Notes: generated by a model from the sequence alone, not told the origin. DNA of 64,000 nucleotides from Henriciella sp045287255 (GCF_045287255.1 NZ_CP137142.1:1240001-1304000), one strand, 5' to 3'; shown: positions 53,410-63,736, counted from the first letter of the stretch. Numbers and translations are program-made.

Positions 53410-54353
53410 GACGCGTCCCTCGTCAGTAGATCGAGTACAGCCTCGCGGACGGCAACACCCATTTCGACCTGCTCAGTGATCACCGAACGGGGACCATCTG
53501 CGATCGAGCTTTCAATTTCGATCCCGCGATTCATCGGGCCGGGATGCATGACAATGGCATCGGGCGCGGCTTTAGCAAGGCGTTGCTTGGTAAGGCCGTA
53601 GAAATGGTAATATTCCCGCCGGGAGGGCAGGTGACCGCCATCCATGCGCTCATTCTGCAAGCGCAGCATCATTACCACATCAGCGCCTTCAATAGCGCTG
53701 TCGAAATCCGTTGTGGCATGATTAGCGCCCCAGGTTTCCGCCTTTGAAGGCAGAAGGGTCTTAGGGGCACACAGCGTGACTTCTGCGCCCATGAGATGAA
53801 GGCAAAGCGTTGTGGAGCGGGCCACGCGCGAGTGAACAATGTCGCCACAGATCGTGACTTTCAGGCCCTCAACCTTGCCCTTGTTTCGGCGAATGGTGAG
53901 TGTATCCAACAGGCCTTGTGTCGGATGCTGGTGCATCCCGTCACCGGCATTGATAACCGCACACTCAACTTTGCGACTTAGCAGTTTCACCCCGCCTGAG
54001 GCTGAGTGACGGATGACAATCACGTCAGGCTTCATCGCATTCAGTGTCATCGCTGTATCGATCAGGGTTTCACCCTTTTTGACCGAAGATTGCGCGACCG
54101 GCATGGAAACGACATCAGCGCCGAGACGACGGGCAGCAATTTCGAAGCTCGACATCGTGCGGGTCGAGTTTTCGAAGAAGAGATTGATTACCGTTTTCCC
54201 CGCCATAATCGGCTCGGGTCGCTGGCTGGCGCGCGTGGCCTCAGCATACTGCTCGGCGAGGTCTAAAATGTGATCGATGTCGAGACGGTTAAGGTCCTCG
54301 ATGCTGAGCAAATGGTCGTGCTCAAACCTGTACGTGTAGCCCATTGCGGCCAT
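53406..54353 (-). CDS. pyrB: Aspartate carbamoyltransferase catalytic subunit
   Basis: A 315-residue transcarbamoylase of pyrimidine synthesis. FFENSTRTMSSFEIAARRLG is the carbamoyl-phosphate loop (STRT then Met where many enzymes have Arg), SSVKKGETLIDTAMTL the Lys loop, DGMHQHPTQGLLD the conserved His-Pro-Thr-Gln block and MHPGPMNRGIEI the C-terminal site. It starts at the ATG at 54353 after GGAG. pyrX follows with an ATGA overlap; together they probably form the ATCase complex. Confidence 0.95.
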   Translation of the reverse strand: MAAMGYTYRFEHDHLLSIEDLNRLDIDHILDLAEQYAEATRASQRPEPIMAGKTVINLFFENSTRTMSSFEIAARRLGADVVSMPVAQSSVKKGETLIDTAMTLNAMKPDVIVIRHSASGGVKLLSRKVECAVINAGDGMHQHPTQGLLDTLTIRRNKGKVEGLKVTICGDIVHSRVARSTTLCLHLMGAEVTLCAPKTLLPSKAETWGANHATTDFDSAIEGADVVMMLRLQNERMDGGHLPSRREYYHFYGLTKQRLAKAAPDAIVMHPGPMNRGIEIESSIADGPRSVITEQVEMGVAVREAVLDLLTRDAS

Positions 54354-54445
54354 GGCTTACTCCGGATTTTCGGCGGTTTAGGCCCGTTTGAGCGTCACGG
54401 CAAGACAGGCTGGGCAGAGCGGATCAATTCGGATAAAGCGCCGCG

Positions 54446-55114
54446 ATGACTTTGAAACTCGCAATATTTGATATGGATGGCACTTTGGTCGATAGCCGGG
54501 AGGTTATCCAGACCGCAATGGTTCGCGCTTTTGAAGCCTGCGGCCTCGCCCCACCATCCTATGATGATACGCGCCAGATTGTCGGCTTGGGCCTGAGTGA
54601 GGCCTGCCAGCGCCTGGCCCCTGACTATCATGACCTTCCGCAACTCGTCTCTGAATATAAAAGCGCCTTTGTGGCGCGGCGCTCAGACCCCGATTTTCGC
54701 GAACCGCTTTATGAGGGCGCGATTGAAACGCTTGAGCATCTTGCCAATGACAATTGGCTAATTGCGATGGCGACCGGAAAGTCTCATGCCGGCATCAAAG
54801 CTGTGTTTGGGATGCACCCTCTGGCGCAGTACTTTGATACGATCTGGTGTGCCGATGATGGTCCGGGGAAGCCACACCCTTTCATGTGTCTCGAAGCCAT
54901 GAAAGCGCTGGGCGCAGAGGCTGATCAGTCTCTGATCATCGGCGATGCGACCTTTGATATGCAAATGGGCCGCGCGGCGGGTATCCGCTCGATCGGCGTG
55001 TCTTGGGGCTTCGGAAAAGCGACAGAGCTCAGCGATGCTGGCGCACACGAAGTGCATGATGACTTCAGGACCCTGAACACCTCGCTGGACACTTTCGCAG
55101 AGGAACTTGCCTGA
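54446..55114 (+). CDS. HAD-superfamily phosphatase, phosphoglycolate-phosphatase-like
   Basis: A 222-residue HAD hydrolase: DMDGTLVDS at 9-17 (nucleophile Asp9, acid Asp11), MATGKSHAG as motif II, and GKPHPFMCLEA and IGDATFDMQMGRAAG as motifs III and IV. The C1 cap places it with the Gph/PGP group. Its TGA overlaps the atp12 ATG by one base. The HAD-atp12 pair is common in alphaproteobacteria. Phosphoglycolate is only a guess at the substrate. Confidence 0.9.
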   Translation: MTLKLAIFDMDGTLVDSREVIQTAMVRAFEACGLAPPSYDDTRQIVGLGLSEACQRLAPDYHDLPQLVSEYKSAFVARRSDPDFREPLYEGAIETLEHLANDNWLIAMATGKSHAGIKAVFGMHPLAQYFDTIWCADDGPGKPHPFMCLEAMKALGAEADQSLIIGDATFDMQMGRAAGIRSIGVSWGFGKATELSDAGAHEVHDDFRTLNTSLDTFAEELA

Positions 55115-55827
55115 TGGATAAAGTCGATCGTCCGAAGCGGTTTTACAAAGCCGCACATGCTGTGCCTCTGAATGAGGGATGGACCGTCCATCTTGATGAG
55201 CGCGCGCTCAAGACGCCTGCAAAAGTGGCGCTATCGCTTCCTACACAGGCCTTGGCGGAAGCCATTGCACAGGAATGGGATGCCCAAGGCGAAGAATTGG
55301 ACCTTCACAGCATGACATTGACCCGTCTGGCCAATGTCGCCATTGACCGCACGCCGGAAACACGTGCCGAGATGGTTTCAGAGGTCACACGCTATGGCGA
55401 AACCGACGTGACCTGTTACCTCACCGATGCACCAGAAGCGCTACGGAAGCGGCAGGATATGGCTTGGCGGCCATGGCGCGACTGGGCCGGGCAGGAGCTA
55501 GGCATCATGCTTGTGCCTGTCATTGGCTTGATGGCCTCACCACAACCGCAGGCAAGTTTGGATCGTATTGCTGAGATTGCTGCTGAGATGGATGATTATG
55601 CTCTGACGGGTCTGGCTTGGGGATGCAGCCTGTTTGGGTCAATCGTTCTGGCGCTTGCGGTTAGCCGGACTGCTCTGTCTGGTGAAGACGCCCTGAGCGC
55701 CAGCTGTGTGGACGAAGACTGGCAGATTGAGCAGTGGGGTGAGGATGACGAAGCAAAGTCTGTCCGCGCGCGTCGTCTGAAAGATGCCAAGGCGATTGAA
55801 GTCTGGTTCAAAGCGCTTGCCAGTTGA
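55114..55827 (+). CDS. atp12: F1-ATPase assembly chaperone ATP12 family protein
   Basis: A 237-residue ATP12-type protein, in mitochondria the chaperone that binds the F1 alpha subunit. RPKRFYKAAHAVPL, LDERALKTPAK, AIAQEWDAQGEELDLHSM and LTRLANVAIDRT match the family's N-terminal half; WEP-like WRPWRDWAGQELGI follows. The family is restricted to alphaproteobacteria and mitochondria, a useful taxonomic marker. Confidence 0.94.
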   Translation: MDKVDRPKRFYKAAHAVPLNEGWTVHLDERALKTPAKVALSLPTQALAEAIAQEWDAQGEELDLHSMTLTRLANVAIDRTPETRAEMVSEVTRYGETDVTCYLTDAPEALRKRQDMAWRPWRDWAGQELGIMLVPVIGLMASPQPQASLDRIAEIAAEMDDYALTGLAWGCSLFGSIVLALAVSRTALSGEDALSASCVDEDWQIEQWGEDDEAKSVRARRLKDAKAIEVWFKALAS

Positions 55828-55890
55828 GACATCTTCGCTCTGGGCAGAGCGCACTCGACGTTCTAACTTGCCCTTCAGAGGAGATTCCGC

Positions 55891-56166
55891 ATGACCAGTT
55901 CTGTCCTAGATGAGCGTCGCCGCAAATTGAAATTCCGGGCATGGCGGCGCGGCTTCCGCGAGATGGACTTGCTTATGGGCTCATTCGCTGATGAGCATCT
56001 GGCGACCCTCTCCGAGGATGATGTCTCAGAGTTTGAGCGCCTACTCGGCACACCGGATTGGGAAGTGTTTGCCTGGCTTGTCGGCCAAAAGCCTGTGCCG
56101 CCAAATTTTGAAAGCCCACTGCTGACCCGGATCATGGAGTTCCGCTACGAAGCTCATGCGGGATAA
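55891..56166 (+). CDS. sdhE: Succinate dehydrogenase assembly factor SdhE (DUF339)
   Basis: A 91-residue protein. RRRKLKFRAWRRGFREMDLLMGSFAD contains the RGxxE motif in the form RGFRE that contacts SdhA during FAD attachment, followed by FERLLGTPDWEVFAWLVG. It is a little longer at both ends than the usual 80-90 residues. GGAG precedes the ATG. mfd follows after 89 bases; recG, often next to this pair, is absent. Confidence 0.92.
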   Translation: MTSSVLDERRRKLKFRAWRRGFREMDLLMGSFADEHLATLSEDDVSEFERLLGTPDWEVFAWLVGQKPVPPNFESPLLTRIMEFRYEAHAG

Positions 56167-56255
56167 GCGCAGCCACAAGACCTATCGTTTTTTGCGAACT
56201 GCGTTAGATAGCGCTCTCTTCTGATTATTCTTGCCTCCCTGAAGGACGCTTTCGC

Positions 56256-59200
56256 ATGAGCAGTGTTGATCTTCTATCGCGTTTATCAACGCCTGCCGCC
56301 GTCTATGGCGCGCCTTTTGGTGTGGATATTCTGGGCTTGATCGAAGCGCTTGAGAAGCGCGGATCTGCGGCGCTTTACATTGCCCGGGATGACAAGGTTG
56401 CTGCAGCCGCCTTGAAGCTCGCGCAATTCTATCGGCCAAGCCTGGAGTTGGTTCGCCTGCCGGGATGGGATGTCCTGCCTTATGACCGGGTTAGTCCATC
56501 GCCCGCAGTCGCGGCTGCGCGTTGTGCCGCGCTCGCACAATTGGCTCAACGCGCAGCGAATGCCGAGCCCTGTCTGGTCGTCACAACCGCTGGCTCTCTT
56601 GTGCAGCGTGTTCCGCCAATGGAGACGATGCGCGCGTCTTCTCTATCGGTGCATACAGGCGGACGGATCAGTCAGGAGCAGCTTACCAGCTATCTTTCCG
56701 TCAATGGTTATGTTCGTACCTCGACCGTTTCGGAAAAGGGCGAGTACTCTATCCGTGGTGGCAAAGTTGACATATATCCGCCAACCGGGATTGAGCCTGT
56801 GCGGCTCGACCTGTTTGGTGATGAAGTTGAAACCATCAAGGCCTTTGATCCGGAAACGCAGCTATCGACACGAACGCTTACCCGTGTTGCGCTCGCGCCC
56901 GTTTCGGAAATCCTGTTCAATGAAGAGACGCTGGCTCTGTTTCGGGAACGGTATCTGACCGAACTTGGCGCGCCAGCAGGCGATCCGATGTATGAAGCGG
57001 CGCGCGCTGAAATCCGTCGAGGCGGTGTTGAAGGCTGGCTCCCACTCTTTCACAGCCGCATGGACACGCTGTTCGATTATATTGGCCCGGACGCGCTGAT
57101 CGGTATGGGAGCCCTTTCAGCAGAGGCGGCCAGCGAACGCCTGGCACAGGCCAAGGACTATTATGAAGCCCGGTTGGAAGCGGCGGGCGAGACCCGCCAG
57201 GCAAAGGTCCTGTCGCCAGAGCATCTCTATCTGAGCGATCGTGAGCTTGAGGCCGGATTGCTCTCGCGCGGCGTGGCGCGCTTCAACAAGTCTACCGGGG
57301 AGGGTGGTGTAGACTTAAACGGCTTGGCCGGACGAGACTTTGCCCCTGAACGGGCGCAGCCCGACCTGAATATTTTTGAAGCCGCCGCATCCCATGCCAA
57401 GGCAAAGGTCAATGACGCCAAACGAGTTATCTTTGCCGCCTGGACGGATGGCTCGGCCACGCGTCTTGAAGGCGTTTTGGAAGACCACGGTTTGCCAGAT
57501 GTGGAGCGCGTCTATTCGCTTGAAGCATCCGCTGGCAAAGATGTTGTCATCGCTGAGCTGCCGCTCGAAAGCGGGTTTGAGACAGATGATCTCGTGGTCA
57601 TCGCCGAGCCGGATATTCTCGGCGATCGTCTGGCGGCACCTCGCAAGAAGCGCAAAGCGGCGAATTTCATTGCAGAGGCAGGCAGCCTCAATCCGGGGGA
57701 TCTGGTCGTCCATATCGATCATGGCGTCGGCCAATATGTGGGGCTGAAGACATTGGAACTGGCGGGCGCCGCGCATGATTGCCTACAGTTGGAATACGCC
57801 AAGGGCGATAAGGTCTTCCTGCCGGTTGAAAATATTGACCTGATCAGTCGTTATGGTTCTGAGGATGCCGAGAGCGCGATTGACCATCTTGGCGGGGTTG
57901 GCTGGCAAACCCGCAAAGCCAAAGCCAAGAAGAAAATCCTCGAAATGGCGGCTGAGCTTATGGCGATTGCTGCCGCGCGCGAGATGAAGCGCGCCGACAG
58001 CGTGATCTCTGGTGATGGCCTCTATGAAGAGTTTGCCGCGCGGTTCCCTTATGAGGAGACCGATGATCAGCTCAACGCGATTGAAGATGTCCTCGGCGAT
58101 CTTGCCAGCGGCAAACCCATGGATCGCCTGATATGCGGTGATGTTGGCTTTGGTAAGACGGAAGTGGCCCTGCGCGCGGCCTTTGTCGCGGCGATGCAAG
58201 GGATGCAGGTCGCTGTGATCGCCCCAACCACACTGCTTGCGCGTCAGCATTACAATACATTTGCTGAACGTTTCGCGGGTTGGCCTCTTGAGGTTAAGCC
58301 GCTCTCACGTTTCGTATCCGCCAAAGACATGACCGCTACGAAAGAAGGCATGGCAAAGGGCACAGTTGATGTCGTCGTCGGTACACACGCATTGCTTGCC
58401 AAGAATGTCGAGTTCAAACGGCTTGGCTTGCTGATCGTTGATGAAGAGCAGCGCTTTGGTGTGAAGCATAAGGAGCGCCTGAAAGAGCTTAAAGCCGATG
58501 TGCATGTTCTGACCCTGTCAGCAACGCCGATCCCGCGGACCCTACAAATGGCGCTGACGGGTATTCGCGATCTCTCGATCATTGCAACGCCGCCCGTCGA
58601 CCGCTTGGCGGTTCGGACCTATGTCACTGAATTCGATACGGTCACGATCCGCGAAGCGCTCCTGCGAGAAAAATATCGCGGTGGTCAGAGCTATTATGTC
58701 GCCCCGCGTATTTCCGATCTCGATTATCTGGAAAACTTCCTGAAAGAGAATGTGCCCGAAGTCAGCTTCTGTGTTGCGCATGGTCAGATGCCGGCTGGCG
58801 AACTCGAAGACCTCATGACCGCTTTCTATGAGGGCGAGTATGACGTTCTCCTCTCAACCACGATTGTTGAAAGCGGCCTCGATATTCCACGTGCGAATAC
58901 ACTGGTGATCCATAAGGCGGATCGCTTCGGCCTTGCACAGCTCTATCAGCTGCGGGGACGAGTTGGCCGATCCAAGTTGCGGGCCTATGCTTATCTGACG
59001 ACACCCGCTGACCGGGTGATTTCGCCAGCTGCGGAGCGGCGTCTGCGTGTGCTGCAATCGCTCGACAGTCTTGGCGCGGGCTTCCAGCTCGCCAGTCATG
59101 ATCTCGATATGCGCGGGGGCGGAAATCTGCTCGGCGACCAGCAGTCCGGGCATGTCCGTGAGGTTGGGGTGGAGCTTTACCAGTCCATGCTGGAGGATGC

Positions 59201-59708
59201 TGTCAAAGCCCTGCAAAGTGGCGCCAATGAAGCGACTGAAGTTGCTGATGACTGGTCACCTGCAATCAATCTCGGACTCTCCGTGCTTATCCCTGAAGGC
59301 TATGTTGAAGACCTCGGTGTCCGCTTAGGGCTTTATCGCCGCCTTTCCGAACTGACCTCAGAACAGGAGCGCGAGGCTTTCGCTGCTGAGTTGATCGACC
59401 GCTTCGGCCCTCTGCCGGATGAGACCAAACAGCTTCTGGATGTCACTGAAGTCAAAGTGCGTTGCAAGGCGCTTGGGATTGCGAAACTTGATGCGGGCCC
59501 GAAAGGGATCGTCCTCAGTTTCCGTGATGACACAGCGGTTGACCCAATGCAGCTGATGACACTTGTGCGCTCTCGTCCGGGTAAAATGAAACTGCGCCCG
59601 GACAGCAAGCTTGTCATCATGGGGGTTCCCGCTGAATCCAGAGCGAGAGTGCAAGCCGTAAAAGGGCTGCTTAAAGAGCTTGAGGGTGTTGCAGCGGTCC
59701 CGGCTTAA
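56256..59708 (+). CDS. mfd: Transcription-repair coupling factor
   Basis: A 1150-residue Mfd, normal length. Domains in order: UvrB-like D1/D2 (1-about 340), linker, RNA-polymerase-interacting domain (NPGDLVVHIDHGVGQYVGL near 487), translocase with Walker A GDVGFGKTEVALRAA near 630 and DEEQRFGVKHKERL near 728, motifs TRG and VI (LRGRVGRSKLRAYAYL), and the C-terminal D7 domain. It removes stalled RNA polymerase and recruits UvrA. Its stop interlocks with that of the convergent PopA-like gene. Confidence 0.97.
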   Translation: MSSVDLLSRLSTPAAVYGAPFGVDILGLIEALEKRGSAALYIARDDKVAAAALKLAQFYRPSLELVRLPGWDVLPYDRVSPSPAVAAARCAALAQLAQRAANAEPCLVVTTAGSLVQRVPPMETMRASSLSVHTGGRISQEQLTSYLSVNGYVRTSTVSEKGEYSIRGGKVDIYPPTGIEPVRLDLFGDEVETIKAFDPETQLSTRTLTRVALAPVSEILFNEETLALFRERYLTELGAPAGDPMYEAARAEIRRGGVEGWLPLFHSRMDTLFDYIGPDALIGMGALSAEAASERLAQAKDYYEARLEAAGETRQAKVLSPEHLYLSDRELEAGLLSRGVARFNKSTGEGGVDLNGLAGRDFAPERAQPDLNIFEAAASHAKAKVNDAKRVIFAAWTDGSATRLEGVLEDHGLPDVERVYSLEASAGKDVVIAELPLESGFETDDLVVIAEPDILGDRLAAPRKKRKAANFIAEAGSLNPGDLVVHIDHGVGQYVGLKTLELAGAAHDCLQLEYAKGDKVFLPVENIDLISRYGSEDAESAIDHLGGVGWQTRKAKAKKKILEMAAELMAIAAAREMKRADSVISGDGLYEEFAARFPYEETDDQLNAIEDVLGDLASGKPMDRLICGDVGFGKTEVALRAAFVAAMQGMQVAVIAPTTLLARQHYNTFAERFAGWPLEVKPLSRFVSAKDMTATKEGMAKGTVDVVVGTHALLAKNVEFKRLGLLIVDEEQRFGVKHKERLKELKADVHVLTLSATPIPRTLQMALTGIRDLSIIATPPVDRLAVRTYVTEFDTVTIREALLREKYRGGQSYYVAPRISDLDYLENFLKENVPEVSFCVAHGQMPAGELEDLMTAFYEGEYDVLLSTTIVESGLDIPRANTLVIHKADRFGLAQLYQLRGRVGRSKLRAYAYLTTPADRVISPAAERRLRVLQSLDSLGAGFQLASHDLDMRGGGNLLGDQQSGHVREVGVELYQSMLEDAVKALQSGANEATEVADDWSPAINLGLSVLIPEGYVEDLGVRLGLYRRLSELTSEQEREAFAAELIDRFGPLPDETKQLLDVTEVKVRCKALGIAKLDAGPKGIVLSFRDDTAVDPMQLMTLVRSRPGKMKLRPDSKLVIMGVPAESRARVQAVKGLLKELEGVAAVPA

Positions 59709-60910
59709 GCGCGTCGGCGCAGGGATGGCCCAGACTTGATGGTCAGGGCGCTGATCAGAGAGTCTGCGGTGTGAAAACGGCGCTTCTCCAGCACGCGGGT
59801 CGTCGTTACGTGTTCAATTCTGTCTTGCAAGCGTCGGGCAAAGGCGACCGCGCCCCGGTAAGGTGTATCCGTCAGGCTGACGAGAATATGTCTTGCAGAT
59901 AGGCGCGCAGCCATATCTGTTTCCCTTAGAAACGGCTTGATCTGTGCAGCGCTAATGAGGGGTGCGCGGAGATGATCCTCAAGTTCAATCGCAACGATAC
60001 TTAAGGGAGCAGCGGTTTCGTTCGCCACTCTGATTTGCCGGGCAAGGTGCGTTTCGAAAAAATGTCGAGAGTAAAGCCCAGTTGCCTTGTCAAAGGCTTC
60101 ATTGCTTATCCCATGTCTGGGTTGTGGAACCTGAGGCTGGGTATCAATCTCTGTCAGCAACTCACTAAGCTCTGCTTCATTCAAAACGGAGGCAACAACA
60201 ACTTTGTCAGCCTCGGCATAGACGGCTTCGTTTGGCTCATTGGCCGAAATGGAAATGAGCTGAAGGGCAGGGCGGTAAGGCAGGCTCGCAAGATAGGCTG
60301 CAGTGAAAGGTTCAATCTGCCGACTATCAACGATCAGCGCTGTACAAGACGATTCCAAAAGGGCGTCTTCGAGGTTGCGCTTGGTCAGGAATGACTTGAA
60401 GTCAAAGCCATGTATCTGGCAGGCATGCCTAAGCGCAATCTGTTCAGGGCCATGACCCCCAACATAAAAAATGGATTTCTGCTCATCTGGAAGAGCGGAT
60501 AGTGCAGCTTGATCCAGAAAGCCGGAAAAGGTTTCATTGCGTAGCGTGAGCTCTTTTTGGCGACTGATCTGTCGTTGCTTCAGGGCAAGTTGCGGGAGAA
60601 GCGTGTCCAGGGCTGTGACTTCGGGAATATAAATATCAACCTCAACAGAGGTTCCACGTGGGGTGCCGAGACCAATCAGGATGCGCTCGCCGCCAGCACG
60701 ATTGCGCGTGACAAGCTTTGTCATCTGCTCAGGCGTAATGACATACCCGTCGATCAACAAAGGAACTGGCAGAGATGGATCAGGCTCGGCGGTTGCTCGA
60801 ATAGGACGCAGACCATTCTGTTTGAGCCGTGTCATCAACATTTCAAGCCGAGGACTGTCTGAGACAACCTCAACGGTTGGGGCGTCAAAATGCAAGGCCT
60901 GATTGCTCAT
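59705..60910 (-). CDS. PopA-like protein: two receiver-like domains and a degenerate GGDEF domain with intact I-site
   Basis: A 401-residue protein. About 11-120 and 145-255 resemble receiver domains (TVEVVSDSPRLEMLM; SIFYVGGHGPEQIALR, then ALIVDSRQ with a possible phospho-acceptor Asp195). About 270-400 is a GGDEF fold starting ATGLYSRHFFETHLAR. At the active site SARHI (338-342) stands where GGDEF should be, while the inhibitory-site RxxD is kept as R329-E-T-D332 at the exact usual spacing. It therefore should bind but not make c-di-GMP, like PopA of Caulobacter, which has the same domain order. The frame further upstream is antisense to the next gene. I used the ATG at 60910; no strong ribosome site. 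Confidence 0.8.
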   Translation of the reverse strand: MSNQALHFDAPTVEVVSDSPRLEMLMTRLKQNGLRPIRATAEPDPSLPVPLLIDGYVITPEQMTKLVTRNRAGGERILIGLGTPRGTSVEVDIYIPEVTALDTLLPQLALKQRQISRQKELTLRNETFSGFLDQAALSALPDEQKSIFYVGGHGPEQIALRHACQIHGFDFKSFLTKRNLEDALLESSCTALIVDSRQIEPFTAAYLASLPYRPALQLISISANEPNEAVYAEADKVVVASVLNEAELSELLTEIDTQPQVPQPRHGISNEAFDKATGLYSRHFFETHLARQIRVANETAAPLSIVAIELEDHLRAPLISAAQIKPFLRETDMAARLSARHILVSLTDTPYRGAVAFARRLQDRIEHVTTTRVLEKRRFHTADSLISALTIKSGPSLRRRA

Positions 60911-60978
60911 AGGTTGTAAGGTCCAAAGCGACGTTGGGTCAGGCCTTTTCTTTGCGCCTTTGAGTCTTAAGGTCTGGT

Positions 60979-60984
60979 TATAAT
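60979..60984 (+). promoter_or_regulatory. Candidate -10 element
   Basis: A perfect TATAAT, preceded by TGGT (nearly an extended -10), 44 bases before the AMACR-family start at 61029. No convincing -35 is seen 17 bases upstream, so confidence is low. Confidence 0.35.
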
Positions 60985-61028
60985 CTGAAGGCAAACAAGC
61001 CTGAATATAAAGGTCAAGGGAGTTGAAA

Positions 61029-62123
<1,095 letters not shown>

Positions 62124-62126
62124 GAT

Positions 62127-62861
62127 ATGGGATCATTACCAGGGACAACCGGGCGGCGCCGTCTTTATTTGATGCGTCATGGCTTTGTTGATTACACATC
62201 GCCAGAAGTTCGCGCGGCCCGTGATCCCTCTATTGCCTATCTGACCGAGCAGGGCAGGGAAGAGGCAAAAGCAGCGGGTGTAGCGCTCTCAGATGTACCG
62301 CTGGATATTGCCTTTCACACTGGGCTTCGGCGCACGCAAGAAACTGCTGAGATTGTGCTGTCGCAGCATGATCTCGTCGCACCGGATCTTGAGTTTGAGC
62401 CCCGGTTTCAGGAATTGCAATCTGGTCAGTATATCGACTTCAAATCGGCTGAGCAGCTTGCGGCCACAATGACCTTCCAGTTTGAACGCGCGGGCGAACC
62501 GGGCGCAACGTTTCTGGAAGGGGGCGAGAAGTTCTCCGATGCGATGGAACGCATTGAAGATGGTTTGAAAGGTTTGCTCTCTCGTCCCGGCTGGGCAACA
62601 GCGTTGTTGGTTGCTCATGAAGTGGTCAACCGCATGATCCTCTCCTGGTCGATTGGCGCACCGCTTGGTTCAAGCGCGGCCTTTGAGCAGGATACCGGGT
62701 GTATCAATATTCTGGACTTTGATCTTGTGCCGGATGAGCAAGGCAATACGCGAATCGAGCGTGTTTTGATCAAGGCGGTAAACCTGACGCCCGGAAATTA
62801 TCTGAAGAATGGCATGAACCTGAGGTCTTTAGAAGCGATTTTCACGCGCGCGGCTGAATAG
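62127..62861 (+). CDS. Histidine phosphatase family protein
   Basis: A 244-residue branch-1 histidine phosphatase: LYLMRHGFVDY with Arg17-His18-Gly19, HTGLRRTQETAEIV with the second Arg, and LLVAHEVVNRMIL with the second His. It differs from the shorter protein at 12 kb in having a longer insert between motifs. Placed 3 bases after the AMACR-family gene, so it may act in the same pathway, but its substrate is unknown. Confidence 0.88.
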   Translation: MGSLPGTTGRRRLYLMRHGFVDYTSPEVRAARDPSIAYLTEQGREEAKAAGVALSDVPLDIAFHTGLRRTQETAEIVLSQHDLVAPDLEFEPRFQELQSGQYIDFKSAEQLAATMTFQFERAGEPGATFLEGGEKFSDAMERIEDGLKGLLSRPGWATALLVAHEVVNRMILSWSIGAPLGSSAAFEQDTGCINILDFDLVPDEQGNTRIERVLIKAVNLTPGNYLKNGMNLRSLEAIFTRAAE

Positions 62862-62890
62862 GCATTCAGAAACCCGCACTTACGCCACAT

Positions 62891-62937
62891 CAACATGAAC
62901 GAAGGCTTCAGATTGTCCTCCGTCAGTGTTCATGTTG
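62891..62937. repeat. Inverted repeat between convergent genes
   Basis: Perfect 10-base arms CAACATGAAC (62891-62900) and GTTCATGTTG (62928-62937), spacer 27 bases. It sits between the stops of the histidine phosphatase and DUF374 genes. It may act as a bidirectional transcript-end hairpin; there is no T run on either strand. Confidence 0.5.
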
Positions 62938-62938
62938 G

Positions 62939-63736
62939 TTAATCTATAACTGTCTTTGTCGGAGGAGAGCGCAGACTTTCTGGGCGACCCTCTGACGTCC
63001 TTCTTGCTTGACCTTGGCCGCCTTTCGGGGCGGTCTTTTTTTGTAACAGGGCTTCAGCTTCAGCCATTGCAGCGTTCAGGTTGGTTTCAAGGGCAAGTCG
63101 AAGCGTTTCCTTATCCTGACCTTCTGAAGGAATAATCGGGTCTCCGAAAACAATTGCGCCGCGCGTGAACGGAAATGGGATACGAAAGCGGTCCCATGTC
63201 GACAGTCGTTTTGTGGGTGAGGAGATAATCGCATAAGGCAGAATAGGGGCGCCTGTTCGCTGCGCCATGATTATCGGGCCTGCCTGGGCGACCTCGGCTG
63301 GTCCTCTTGGCCCATCAGGTGTGACACAGATCGCGCCGCCCTCTTTGAGAATGCGTAACGCTTCGGCCAAAGCGCGCATGCCGCCTTTGTCCTTTTTCTT
63401 CTTCTTGTGGGCTGACGAGCCGCGCACGGATTCAAGCCCCATATGGCTGATGGCTTTGGCGACAGGCTCCCCATCGCGGGACAGAGAAATCAGCATCGCG
63501 CTACGGGCCTTCTGCTTTGGCCATTTACGAATGATTCTGTTCCAACCGGAAGGAAGCAAAAGAATCGTCGAGTGCCAGGCCGTAACGATTAGGCTGGGAT
63601 GGGTTAGCCACACATCCAGAGCGCGCTCTTTCCCAGCGACGCGCCAGCGAATAGTGCGATTGCATAGGGCCATATACCCCCAGATCACCCACCCAAGCAG
63701 AGTAGTGACCAACGCACTCCGTAGAAAACCCTTCAT
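62939..63736 (-). CDS. DUF374 lysophospholipid acyltransferase-like protein
   Basis: A 265-residue membrane-associated acyltransferase-fold protein. An N-terminal hydrophobic helix (LVTTLLGWVIWGYMAL) is followed by WHSTILLL, SLSRDGEPVAKA, ESVRGSSA and ICVTPDGPRGPAEVAQAGPI, all typical of DUF374. It probably acylates a glycerolipid or lipid A precursor. Between RGSSA and GGMRALAEAL is a run of Lys (HKKKKKDK), longer than usual. The C-terminal 35 residues are basic and low-complexity. Confidence 0.9.
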   Translation of the reverse strand: MKGFLRSALVTTLLGWVIWGYMALCNRTIRWRVAGKERALDVWLTHPSLIVTAWHSTILLLPSGWNRIIRKWPKQKARSAMLISLSRDGEPVAKAISHMGLESVRGSSAHKKKKKDKGGMRALAEALRILKEGGAICVTPDGPRGPAEVAQAGPIIMAQRTGAPILPYAIISSPTKRLSTWDRFRIPFPFTRGAIVFGDPIIPSEGQDKETLRLALETNLNAAMAEAEALLQKKTAPKGGQGQARRTSEGRPESLRSPPTKTVID

